This document shows positions 11,644 to 23,300 of a stretch of 64,000 nt of DNA, piece after piece (the stretch's first letter is position 1; each line of letters begins with the position of its first letter). Under the pieces are notes generated by a model. It saw nothing but the letters and a program-made list of their open reading frames with translations, was not told where the DNA came from and made no database searches. This DNA comes from Hybos culiciformis. Its lineage: Eukaryota; Arthropoda; Insecta; Diptera; Hybotidae. The DNA lies in NCBI GenBank assembly GCA_964007475.1, contig OZ023273.1, forward strand, positions 28,631,557-28,695,556, written 5' to 3'. The position numbers were made by a program, and so were the translations under genes.

Positions 11644-13805
11644 AGTCGTGAAAAATTCTTATTTGTTATTCACAAGGAAAAATTGAAATAAGTTTAATAT
11701 CATGGAACAGGAAAATTAACTGGCCCACTGTCGAGTCTCCTGAGAATTCTTGAGTAATCGCTGCATTTATTTTTTCAAGTTTACTTGTCTGAAAACTTAT
11801 TTAAATCAAATTTAAATTTACTTTCACTCTTTGTAGGTGAATTTTGTTTGTAATTTATTTTAATAAAAAAAAGATATGTTACCTGGTCGTGTAATAATTA
11901 TTTTAAATAAAATACTTACAAGTTACAATGGATAAATAAAATCATTTTTTTGATTTTCCAAAGAAAGGACAAAAATTATAAATTTTGACATTTTAATTTA
12001 TTTCTTTTATTTTTATTTCAATTGGTTTTCACAATAAGTGCAATTTTTATAAAAATTTGTCCTTTTATGTCTTTAAGGATCAAACATTTTTGTTTAATGA
12101 AATAGAAAATAATATTTAGATTATAATCATTTCTCTAAAATTTTATTTATTTAATTTATTTTATTTATCATTTTTTTTTGTTATTTTGTAAAGTTATTAA
12201 TGATTTTAATTTTTGGGAATCATGCTTTTCGCAGAACAGATGTCAAAAATTTTTAAGTAGCATTATAATGTGGAAAAAATAATTATGTTGTTGTTATCAA
12301 ATTTTTAATCACACATGATGTAAACATCTATAAAAATATTAACAGATAAAAATTAGGAAACGTGGTTTTGAAAAGACGAGCAATGAATCTTTTTGGCACT
12401 AAATTTTTTTCTTTCAGTGATAATTTTCTTAAAGTTTATTTGAAACTGATCATTTCATTTTAGCAATATATTTTTGCAATTCAATTTACAATAACAGACG
12501 TCACATATGGAAAATGACATTTTCAATACTACGGCCCCATTCAAATCTCTGCCATTTATTATATAAAATGTTTAAATTGAAATCTAAAATATATAGTCCA
12601 GACAAGACGAGCAATGAATAAAAACATAAACAAGCTTTCATAAATAATTGTTAAGAAAAATCTAGTGTAGTTACTAGTGATGGTACTTTGAATTGCGGAA
12701 GAAATACTTGGTACAACTAGAAAGTATAGAAAAATTAAACACAAATTTGACTTCGAACCGCGATAAATGAACTTATAAACGCACATGCCATAAGATATTG
12801 ATATTATCACTGCACCGCGGCATATTTACTTAACTCATTCTATTAGAAAAAGAACTAAAAATATCAACAAGGAGAAGAATAATAAAAACTTTTGGGTATT
12901 TATAAAAATATTAACGACGGCCAATGGTCATTTAAAGTAGCTATTTCCTCCCAACTATTTTTTTTTTAAAATCAATCACTTTTATTCGGTGATTATTAAG
13001 TTCTCTGCCTGTATTGTTAGTCTTAAGTATTATTTAAAAATCAAATAATGATAATAATAATTTTTTAACAATGTCCTTTAACCAACAAATAACAAAGACG
13101 AAAATTGGTTCTATTCAAAAAATATTTTGTCCTTAAATTTTCAATTGGAATATATATACAATACATACATATATGTGATTAAAAAAAAAGTATGTATTTT
13201 GAATTGAAATCGAATCTTTTTGTAATTTAAAGAAAATAATAATAGAACAGTGGACAAAATAAATTAGATGTGCACATTGGGCCATAAAACCATAGGTAAT
13301 TTTGTTTACAATAAGGTAGATTTTTTTGTTATCTATATTATTGTTAAAAATACAATTGAAGTCAATATCAATCAATTGAAAATTTTTTTTCCTCAAAATT
13401 TTTAATAGTGATGACACCTTTAAATTTGATTTAAAATTTTCAGTTCCAAAAACTTAGTCCATTTCAATTTCAGTAATATAATATTATGATGAATTTTCTC
13501 TGTGTAAGTATTGACTTTTAATTTTAAGTGTTAAAATACAAATACCTCAGTAGACAAAATTATTTTTCTTCCAATGTTATGAATTCGAATACGATCCTTT
13601 TTCTTTTGCTTCCCCTTTTTTCACAATTAGCATAGAAGCTGTGGACGTTTGAGGTTAATTTCTAAATAACATTTTTGACAAAGAAAAAACTATATAATGT
13701 CAGCACATTAAATTAATATGTCAGATTACAAATCTTATATCCACCAAATTCTTGGGACAATAAAATTTAAATAGAAAAACAAAAATTATACATTAGTGAA
13801 TATTT
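11644..13805. other. AT-rich DNA, no gene seen
   Basis: No gene or element boundary is recognised. The frames at 12559-12810 and 13133-13417 on the minus strand are Phe/Ile/Tyr/Asn-rich and show no motif. Confidence 0.5.
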
Positions 13806-14590
13806 TTATATATCGACGGGTCCGAAGAGTACTATCGTATCTCAAAAACACTAGTTTTCACAGGAAGCAAAAACTATTTGTTTTAAAATTTTTCTTCAAA
13901 AGTCCTCTTTTTTTTTACATGGTTTTATGAAAAAAATTATATTATATTTTTAACAATTAAAATTTATTGGAAAATTTGAAACTTTCTATCAAATTTTCAC
14001 ATTTTTAAGTTTTTACGATGATCGCTTAATTTACTAACATTGCCGAAATGGATATACGATAATTGCAAATTTTTTTCTGCCGTTTAATATCGTAAATTGA
14101 CGATATTAAGTACGGTTGACATCGTATCTTTATTTAGATCTAACAAAACAAAACACAATAAAATCGCATTTTCACATACGACAGCGCTGAATTTCGTGCC
14201 AATATCGCAAGTTGGTGGTTAACGGAAGTTTAAGATTGTAAAAACCACAAGTTCTAGCATTCATTAATTGTATCTCATGATAAAATAATTTAATAAGTAA
14301 TAATTTAATAATTTAATAATAAGTTAAGTTATTTTTTACTGATCGTATTTCCATTTACAATTTTTGACTGATTGAAAGTGGGCTTGTATATGAATATACA
14401 ATTCAGCTCGTACGTCGATTTTACTTACAATAAAAATATTTTTATTATTTTGAATGTGTTTTATTTCAGTTAGGAACGTCAGTATGACCCAAAATCGTAG
14501 ATATGACTTCGGAGAATCATTTTTAATATAAATCGGTTTCTATCGTATCTCGATTTACCATAGTACTCTTCGGACCCGTCGATATATAAT
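13806..14590. mobile_element. TIR element, CGACGGGTCCGAAGAG ends
   Basis: The left terminus TATATATCGACGGGTCCGAA, continuing GAGTACTAT (13806-13834), is repeated in reverse complement at about 14562-14590, giving TIRs of roughly 29 bp. Just inside, CGTATCTC and its inverse pair again. The interior (about 780 bp in all) carries several ACGAT/ATCGTA motifs, including an ATCGTAAATTGACGATAT palindrome near 14089. No open frame for a transposase exists. The TIR runs into ATATAT on both sides, so a TA or TATA target duplication cannot be delimited. It is most likely a non-autonomous DNA transposon. Confidence 0.8.
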
Positions 14591-15180
14591 TTTTTTGATT
14601 TAAGAATGAGTTTTCGGTGTGGTCTCTGGTTACGTAATAAAAATTCAAAACATATATGCTTTAAAAATTACAAAAAACACTTAAAAATCTTGTTGTCTGT
14701 AATGAAAACACATGTTCTCTAATTAGCATTGAATACTTTACCGCACGCATTTTCATAATCGTTTCACTTAAAAAACCCTTAAAATTAAATTAAAACTATA
14801 AAATAATGTCCTTAAAATTATTTCCTAATTGAGAAAAATAAATAAATAAAATTTTAATTTAATTTTTGTTTCATTAAAAAATTTTCAGTTTTTACGGTCT
14901 TTAAAAAGGTCAGTAACGTAATTGAAAGAAACCTTAAATTTTTTGTATTTCGATTTTTAAATTCTTTGACTAGCCATGATAACGTAGTACCTATACGCTA
15001 CACCTATTAAACATAAAATTGTTTAATTTCTTAAAATGTCGATTAGTAATACTTAGTACATAAACTGTTGGTATTAATTCATTATGAAGAGTTTAAAGTG
15101 GGCTAAAACAAAAATTCTAATTCTTTTGGAATTAAAAAACTAACTAACTAAATATCATTGTACTAAATATCGGTAACAAT
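14591..15180. other. AT-rich DNA, no gene seen
   Basis: No gene, RNA or repeat boundary is recognised between the TIR element and the GC-rich island. Confidence 0.5.
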
Positions 15181-15270
15181 AACAATACAATTAGCGTCCG
15201 TCGCGGCGCTTTAAATAAATTTCTTTTTACACTTGAGACCAAAAAATTATTTCAAATAAAAATAAAAATA

Positions 15271-15428
15271 CTGACCAACCACCAGTCCGCCCGCCCGCAG
15301 CACCCACCCTCCCCCCCCCCCTTCTCTCGTTCTGGGGCACTCCCTCTACTGCAAATCCCACTGACCGACACCAGGCGCCGCAAATCCACTGGGCGGACGG
15401 TCCGCAGCCTGCGGCGACAATGTTCGCT
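15271..15428. other. GC-rich island
   Basis: This segment is conspicuously GC-rich inside AT-rich DNA. It has an 11-C run (15311-15321), GCCCGCCCGCAG, the near-palindrome GCGGACGGTCCGC, several CpGs and two imperfect copies of CTGACC(A/G)AC(C)ACC and of GCAAATCC. A smaller CG patch (CGTCCGTCGCGGCGC) lies at 15195. No reading frame runs through it. It could be a promoter-like CpG patch, a diverged repeat or foreign DNA; the sequence does not decide. Confidence 0.6.
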
Positions 15429-15440
15429 CATAATTTTACG

Positions 15441-15643
15441 GATGAGTTATGTGTTTTAAAAAGGATTTAAGTCATCCGAAAAAGTTGCCAGATCAGTTTT
15501 ATTTTTCTGAAAGCACATAACTTATCAGCGATGGATGAGTTATGTGCATTGCAAAGAATATAAATCATCGGCCAATTTTCGGATGAGTTAAAACGGATAT
15601 AACTTATCCAAAATCGACCGATGAGTTAAGTACCGATGAGTTA
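15441..15643. repeat. Cluster of GATGAGTTA motifs
   Basis: GATGAGTTA occurs at 15441, 15534, 15582, 15620 and 15635, with related CATAACTTATCAGCG (about 15516) and AACTTATCCA (15601) in inverse orientation. Spacing is irregular (93, 48, 38, 15), so this is a motif cluster, not a satellite. It directly follows the GC-rich island. It may be a degenerate repeat or a cluster of binding sites. Confidence 0.6.
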
Positions 15644-15649
15644 TTGCAC

Positions 15650-17580
15650 TTCGCCATGAAAATTATATAATTTAGTTTTAATTTTGGTAGTTTTACTAAT
15701 AGGGTGAATCGTTTTATAAACTCATTTGGTTAAACCTAAAGAAGTTTCCAAAATAAAAATAAATTATATATTTTCTATGGACTAAAATGTTTCTCGATAT
15801 TATCTCTGATTTGCTTCACCGTACGTTCTGCAATTTCTTATCTTCTTTTTAAGTATAAAGTATAATATTTTTTGGCCTAAATAAAATATTCGCTAACTAA
15901 TTTTTTTTAAATATTTATAAATATGAATTTGTACCGCTGCCAATATGAAAATCACAAAAGGGTAAATAAATTCACCATTCTTTTTATAATGGCATTATAT
16001 TAATAATATGATTGAAGTTGAATATTATGTTAGGTATTGTTTTTAACCAATCGATATACATATACAATCGAATGATATTCTTGTTTTTTCAATAAAACAA
16101 ATAGATATTCCATTGCTGATATAAAAAGAAGATTTCAGAGAAAAGTATTGGTGAACAAATCATTTAGCCAATAAATTGTTCAGAAAACTATTTCCACTTC
16201 ATTTAACAATTTGTTGTACAAATGCGAAATTAAGTTTAAAAATGTAATAAAGAGAATAATCAGAAGTAATCCAAAAGTACTATAATTCTTATGCTTTTAT
16301 ATCAACGAAATATTATATATTATATTATATAAGAGTAAAAATTAGCAACTTTACATATTTTTTTGTTTTTAGTGGAGTTAAGAGCTTAAGAATAATATTT
16401 TGGATTGTCTGCAAAAAAAAAATCAAAACTTCCTAAGAACTAACATATATATAAGAAAGGTGTATTACTTTGTGGGACCTTTTCTAGCCCTTGAATTGAA
16501 TGAATTTTTATATGAGATACATTCTGATTCTGATAACATATCTCAGAAAGATTTCTATATTCACATCAAATTTTAATGATCTACTTAATTATTGTTCTTG
16601 TTATTATTCAGAGCGAAAATTATATAATTATACACATATTTATGTAATGTATACTACATTCATGTTTAGGGGAACGTTTTTTTTTTATAAAATTATATTC
16701 TTTTATTTAATTTTATTATTCATAAGATATATTTTTTCAAACAATAACTTAATTGTGTTAAACATAAATACACACATTATTAATTAAATTGTATTGAAAA
16801 TATATGAATGAAATAAATAACCATCACAATATGCACAATGTTCATAGTATTTATATTTATATAATAGTATAAGATTAAACCAAAATAAAGACGATAAATA
16901 TTAATAACGATATTTATAATATTTAATTTAATTTTCATATTAAAATATATAAAAAGAAAATAATATAAAGAAAATGAAAAATATCAACTAATCTACTTTT
17001 TACACCTACGGTCAAAACCTGTGTCTATCACTGTAGGGGGGAAACCCCTTATTAACATGCAATATTGTAATCTAATACACCTGAAATACAAATTCTTTTC
17101 TGTTTTCACTTGAAACGATGTAACTCAATTAAAATATTTTTAAAGTTAAAAGTTGTTTCTTAACACAATTTTCCTGTGGCTTTCCTGTGAATCTGGAAAT
17201 TAAAAAAAAAATATACATAAATATATATAAATATAAATAAATAAAAATTAAATAACGCGAGAAAGAAAAAGTGTTTAATAAAATTTATGAAGATCGAATT
17301 TAAACTGCATTCTTAATAGATTTAAATAAAAATATAAAAAACAAAAATAATACCATAAAATATTTGTTTGGGAATACATACATATTTTAAAAGTATATGA
17401 TTTTTGAAGCTGTATGGATTTTTTTTAATCTTGAATTTAATTTTGTCTTGATTTGAACTATTAATTTTTTGTCCATTTGAAGGGTAAGCACAAGGCTAGG
17501 CACTGTATTTTTTTGTGTAATAAAAAAGAAAAAAAAAAGAAGAAAAATTTATGAATTATAAAATAGAAGAGATTTGAAGC
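15650..17580. other. AT-rich DNA, no gene seen
   Basis: No gene is supported. The 95-codon frame at 16500-16787 is Tyr/Ile/Phe-rich chance sequence without a motif. Confidence 0.5.
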
Positions 17581-17587
17581 TCTTGAC

Positions 17588-17634
17588 TGTCCAGGAAAGT
17601 GCATACCACGTTTGTGTACTAACATTTCCTGGTC
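17588..17634 (+). other. Small hairpin, miRNA-like size
   Basis: CCAGGAAA (17591-17598) pairs with TTTCCTGG (17625-17632) around an imperfect inner stem containing GTGCATACCAC and GTGTACTAACA. The stem is shorter than usual for a pre-miRNA and I recognise no known miRNA seed family. It is listed as a structured candidate only. Confidence 0.25.
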
Positions 17635-18030
17635 TTTTGATATTTCTTTACAATATAGTTAGATTGAAGTTTATAATAAGTCGAACTTTAATAACATAAA
17701 AACGATTGATTAAAAACTCTTTTATTGTAAATTATGTTTATAAAGAAATTCTTATCAATTATTTTACATATTGAATTCTATAAACTTTAATTGTTTAAAA
17801 AAAATGCAATGAATAGTAAAAAAAAAATTATAACACAAAATATGCTTTTTACAAATTCTAATCAAATTGAAAACACATAATTACAATTTTCTAGTCAATA
17901 AAATAAAAGTCTCGCATGATTTAAAAATAAATATAAAAAGAAAATTTTTCTTATTTTTCAGATAAGTAATATTCATTTGAAATGCAATCTATCAGTTTTA
18001 TATATTTATGCCAAATAAAAATTTTATATG

Positions 18031-18166
18031 TGTGCCCCCATGCTGTTATTGAAACACTTTAATGAGGCAAAGGCTTAATTTATCGGTCGGTCTGCTGTCT
18101 TATTATAAATGTGAGGAAATTATTTCTCGATTGGCCCATTAATAACCACCTGCAGGAGTATTTCTG
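18031..18166. promoter_or_regulatory. Possible cis-regulatory block
   Basis: About 135 bp of unusually complex sequence lies between AT-rich flanks. It contains homeodomain-type cores (CTTTAATGAGG, GCTTAATTTATCGG, CCCATTAATAACC) and an E-box (CACCTG) within 120 bp, with no open frame across it. Such clustering is what a conserved noncoding enhancer would show, but the sites are short and the idea rests on composition alone. Confidence 0.2.
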
Positions 18167-18171
18167 TGTAC

Positions 18172-18218
<47 letters not shown>
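18172..18218. repeat. (ATA)n microsatellite
   Basis: About 15 uninterrupted ATA/AAT triplets lie immediately after the possible regulatory block. Confidence 0.95.
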
Positions 18219-18219
<1 letters not shown>

Positions 18220-18376
18220 TAAAGAATTGTTATTTTTTGTTTAAAATAAATTCGAATTGCTTTTTTTATTAAATTTTTTATTTATATTATATGTATAAAT
18301 ATATATTATGTATGTATGTATGTACATATTTTTAAATATTATTTTCTTTAATATCTTTTTTTTATTGTATTTTTAG

Positions 18377-18607
18377 GATTTCTGCCTTTCAGAATGCTTA
18401 TATGATGTGGGGTTATTTAATAAGTTTACTCAGAACAATACTCATTTATGCAGATTCGATTATAACGACCGCTATCAGAACTTCGATCAAAGATTTAACT
18501 ATTATTTAAAATTTTTTTTTTTTATTTCAGATAACTTTATATGCATTTTCTTTATTTTTTGCTTTATTTATTGTCATTGTCAAAATACAAAAATTGATAA
18601 ATTCTGA
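18377..18607 (+). CDS. Possible exon, unrecognised
   Basis: A long pyrimidine tract ending in TTTTTAG (to 18376) resembles a splice acceptor. The frame beginning GAT at 18377 stays open to a TGA at 18605-18607. The first 45 residues are less AT-biased than the surroundings and contain three cysteines (a C-X3-C pair and one more near residue 25), with FDYNDRYQNFDQRF in between. The later part is Phe/Ile-rich and follows a poly-T run ending in TTTCAG, so the true exon, if any, probably ends before 18510. No convincing donor is seen. No family is recognised. An open frame of this length is also expected by chance at this AT content. Confidence 0.2.
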   Translation, partial: DFCLSECLYDVGLFNKFTQNNTHLCRFDYNDRYQNFDQRFNYYLKFFFFISDNFICIFFIFCFIYCHCQNTKIDKF

Positions 18608-20280
18608 CTATGACACATCCACCCCAAACATAGAATTAATATTATATTAATTTATGTTTTGAGTGAAAATGAACTTTGGGAATTTAACCCAATACCAATA
18701 GTTTACTACATTATTATTAGTTTTTTTTTAAATTGATTATTTTTATTTTCTTGGTTTATGAAACAATTTTATGAGATTTACAGAAATAAAATTCTTTGTA
18801 AATATTGATATGCTTCTTTAAATTATTTCTTTTTATAATATTTAAGAAAAAATTAATTAACTCAAAACTTGAATTCATATATATAAAAATTTATATAAAG
18901 TACACAAGGAATTGAAAATTTTTATTTTCGCTTCTGGCTACATTTTGGTTGTATAATTTAATTAGTTAATTTTTTATGGTTATTTTATATACCTAACCTT
19001 AATTTAATTGTTGTATTTTTATTTTTTTTTATGTATTTTAAAAGCCATTGGATAAAAAGGAGCAAAAATTATAGAACAATTAAATTGGTAGGAAGAATTT
19101 ATTTTTATTCTAACATAAATAAAATTCAATAATAACGATATTCCCATGTTATAAAGGAGTCAAATTCTATAACTATAATGTCTTCTTGAAGAGACATTTT
19201 TACTTAATTTTATAAGAAAAAATTAAACGAAAACTTTTATTTTTATCAAAAAGTATAAGTGGTAGAACAATATTATTTGAAACGATAATTATTCCGGCAT
19301 GGTAGCAGAAACTGTGATATTGTGAATGACAACCGTAACAATAGAGTTATAGAATCATATTTTATTTGAACTTTATATAAAATTTTATCAAATAAATAAT
19401 ATATAAATAAACAAATAGGTACCTATTTATTAGGTCCATATTTATTAAGAGTTTTTACGTGCTTAAATAATAAACGATTACATACCGTTTTATTGCCTAA
19501 TTCATCTTCTAAAAATTAAAAAAATTTAATAAATTATTTTATTTTCTAAATACACATAACTTTAATTTCATTATAACGGATATTATTTCTCAGTGGGATA
19601 TTTTATTCGGATTTTCAAAAAAAAAATTAAGGGTTTCGACCTCTTTAACAACAAAAAAAAAAACAAAAAATCATTTCCATCGAGGAATTAGTAATATATA
19701 TTTATTGATTTGAGGCGTGATTATTTTAAATACATATATATTAAATTTCATTGCGGTTTAATAAACATAAAATTATATGCCTTTTAATCAAATTTAGTTT
19801 AATAATTTTTTTTTTATTTTGATTGATTTTATATTAGAAAATAAGTGAGAAATATATTTCCCACGCAATAAAGACGTTGCAATTTAATATATATAGATTA
19901 GAAACAAAAAATTGTTAAACAAAAAAAAGATTAAAAAAATTAAATTTCAATTCAAACTATCAATGATAATCAAAAACATAACAGACGTGGTAAACATAAA
20001 TACCTATATTTGATTTTTATGACTTGTAACATTCTATTTCTAAAATAACATTAGCGTATTTGATTAGCAAGATTTACAGAAATTATAGTTGCTCCTGTTA
20101 CGTCTTTTTTCAGTATATAAAACTCAATTGAACTCAATTGAACCAGTAGATGATTTGAGCAATATTAGCCGGTTTTTATATCACGGCAGTATAATAACGT
20201 ACTGTGATTTTTTAAATTATATACCTTATCATACCTGCAGCAATATTTGACATAGAATTTTTAGTGACTCCAATTGAAAT
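18608..20280. other. AT-rich DNA, no gene seen
   Basis: No gene is seen. Patches near 19290-19350 and 20130-20270 are more complex than average but have no long frame, repeat partner or RNA-gene signature that I can identify. Confidence 0.4.
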
Positions 20281-20370
20281 ATTTAAGCTAGTTTGAAGAA
20301 GTAGTTTGAAGTAGTATGTTTAGTAATGTTTAAGCTAGTTTGAAGAGAGTAATGTTTAAGCTAGTTTGCC
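20281..20370. repeat. Short tandem duplication (TTAAGCTAGTTTG)
   Basis: The core TTTAAGCTAGTTTG recurs about three times, at 20282, near 20329 and near 20356. Intervening GAAGAAGTAGTTTGAAGTAG and GAGAGTAATG are partial copies, giving an irregular tandem duplication. Confidence 0.75.
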
Positions 20371-23300
20371 GGCACGAAAATAGCAAGCTTATCTGCTTAT
20401 TTTTTGTGTTTCAGGTGGTTGGATATGTTTTTTTGTTTGTATAAATAAAATAACAATTTGTCATAATTAAAAAGTAAACAATAAAAAATACAAGTATGAA
20501 TGGATCTCGAAAAGTTGAACTTTAAGAGCAGATACCCTGTTAGTAAATTTTTTATTATGCTTATTATAAAATTTTAATATAATTTTAGATCTGTTTTTTT
20601 TTTATAGAAACAATAAAAACTTGATATGACAATTTTTACTACAGCCATTTTTGGCCAATTTACAATTCGTTATAATATTTATTATAAAATATATAAATAT
20701 TTATTGCAAGAAAAAAAAAGTTGTTTTATAGTTAGTTTTTTAGTTATCTTCTTCCTTTAATACTAATTCTCCCGAGATTATTTTGAACAAGTTATGCAAA
20801 GTTGAAAAAATAATTTTATTTTATTGTATTTCAAAATTAACGAAATTAATTTAAAGTGATTATTAATTATAAAATAATATCCAATCTTACATATTATATA
20901 CATTTATTGCCATAATGAAGTTAAAATTAATTTTGATTATTCTTTTTATTAAATTTTTCGATCACATCGTACAAAAAAATAAGTCAGAAATGCAATTAAA
21001 CATTGATTAAAAATTTTGATAAGAAGAAATTACATGCATCTGTGGAAACTTAAGAGTCTCTTATAAACAAATTAAGATAAATTCATAAATCTGTTAAAAA
21101 TGCATATAAATTTATTTTATAACATAATATAAATGTCCATTTTACATAACATGAATGTAATTAGTCTGGCATATCCAATTAAATAGTTAAATGTGAAATA
21201 TAAATTTTATATTTATTTATTTTTATAAAAATAAAATAATCAGCAATAAATTTTTATTATTTCTTTAAGATTTCTATCTTATATTTTTGAAATGGTTACT
21301 TTTACCGTACTTTAAAGTAGTAGAGTGTTATTTCTCGATTGTCGAAAAAGAAGAAAATGTATTTCAATTTTGAATGGGGTTTTGGTAGAAAAAAAATTTA
21401 AAAATGTCATTCTTGATGGCAATTGATTTTGTTTTGAACATTTTCCGTTTTTGGATGTAGATCTTTGTATCTAAAATTGTTGGTTACATTCAAAAATAAA
21501 TTTGTAAAAATGTGCACACGATTTCAAGTTAACAACAACTTTACTATAACATAATAATGTAACACTATCGTAATTTGATGGATACTGTAATATGGAAACT
21601 TAAAATACCCTCATAATGCGCGGAAATTAAACTCATTTATCGTTTAATTAAGTTATTTATTCTTCGGATTCGTAAAAAGATGTTTTTTATAAAAAAAAAT
21701 TTATTTATATATCGAATTGATTCCAAATCGGTATGCAGTTTTAATTTATCTTAACAAGATTCTAATTTATTGACCATATCTCAATTGAATATATAGTTTC
21801 TTTACTTAATATAAAAACTGGTGGTAATACGATATCTATGCATGGACGTAAATGAAGTGACAAAAATAAATCCTTTTTTTCAAATCCTATAAAATATATT
21901 TAAATTGTATTAAATACATGATATTTATATTTAAATACATATTAATTAGCTTATGTAATCGAGTGATTTTGTTTTAAATTCATTTCCGATAAGTTTAATA
22001 AAATTTTACTGTAAGCAAAAATTTATGAATAAATTTAAAGACAATTCATATTTGCATTCAACAGAGGATAGAATTAAAATTTTCAGAATAATCAAAGTAT
22101 AAATGAATACGTATTTTATGAAGATTGAGAATATTTCTTGAACGTTAAAATGTCATTTTCTAATTTAATTTTCGTTGGACAATAATATAATTTTTCGTTG
22201 TTACAAAGTGTAAGTAGAATTTGCCTTTCAGCTAACTCATTTGAAATATAAGGTTCAATTTTGGGGAATTACAAAGTTTCTATAATGCTTAAACAATTTT
22301 TTTTTCTATTTTTCGAAATTGTCGTTTGTAACATTTTTCCATTGAAATCATTTAAAATTTAAACATAAAAAATACATATATTTTTCTTATACGTTATTAT
22401 AGGTTTTTGTCAATGCTGATAAAAATGTGGGTTTTTTTTAAATTTCTTTTTCTTTTTTTTTTAGGAACAGTCCACTGGACACAAAATTAACATTTATAAT
22501 GTTGTAAAATCATAACAGCTTGCACAGCATGATTTTTTCATAAAAAAATTATATATATCTAAACAGTATCTTAATTTTTCTTATTTAATTTTTAAGATAG
22601 GCATAAAAATTTATTAAAAAGGAATTATCGGTTGAGAATTGAATAAAATAAAATAAGAATATAAAATGACCCTTTTTGTATTTCAATTAATATTTTATTT
22701 GGTTATTAAAAAATAATTAAAATTTGATTTGAGAAAAAACAATAATACAAATAAGGCGATAATGAGTTTTTTTCTTTCCATATAAATATCAAATATCGAA
22801 AAAGTTATGCATAAAGTATAACAATAAAAATGTGTAAGTATTTAGAAGAACTTAAGAAATAAGATTAAAAATTATATTTTTTGTAACAATTTTTTTTGTA
22901 CTTTATATTTTTTCTAACTATCTTTTTTTTTGTTTTGGCACTCATAAACCAATTTGCAGGGAAATCCATTTTGTTCCCAGATCGAAACCTTGTGTCTTGC
23001 AATTTCTTTCGTTTTCTTTTATCGACATTCATATTCCCACGTACTAATTTTCATCAAAATCCATCCAAAAATTTAAAATAACACAATTTTTGTAGGAAAA
23101 TAATTTTCACTCTTCGTCGTGCCGATTGATAGCTTAACTTCGTTGCCCGGGCTCGGAGAAACTCACTTTTTGGCATACTGAAAGTTATACCAAAATCGTA
23201 ATACGTATTTTAGTCCGCAAAATAGACAGACTAACAGAAGGGCACACAGAGAGTGAAAACATACTGTTTTGTTGGAAAACGGACTAAAAAAAACACTTTA

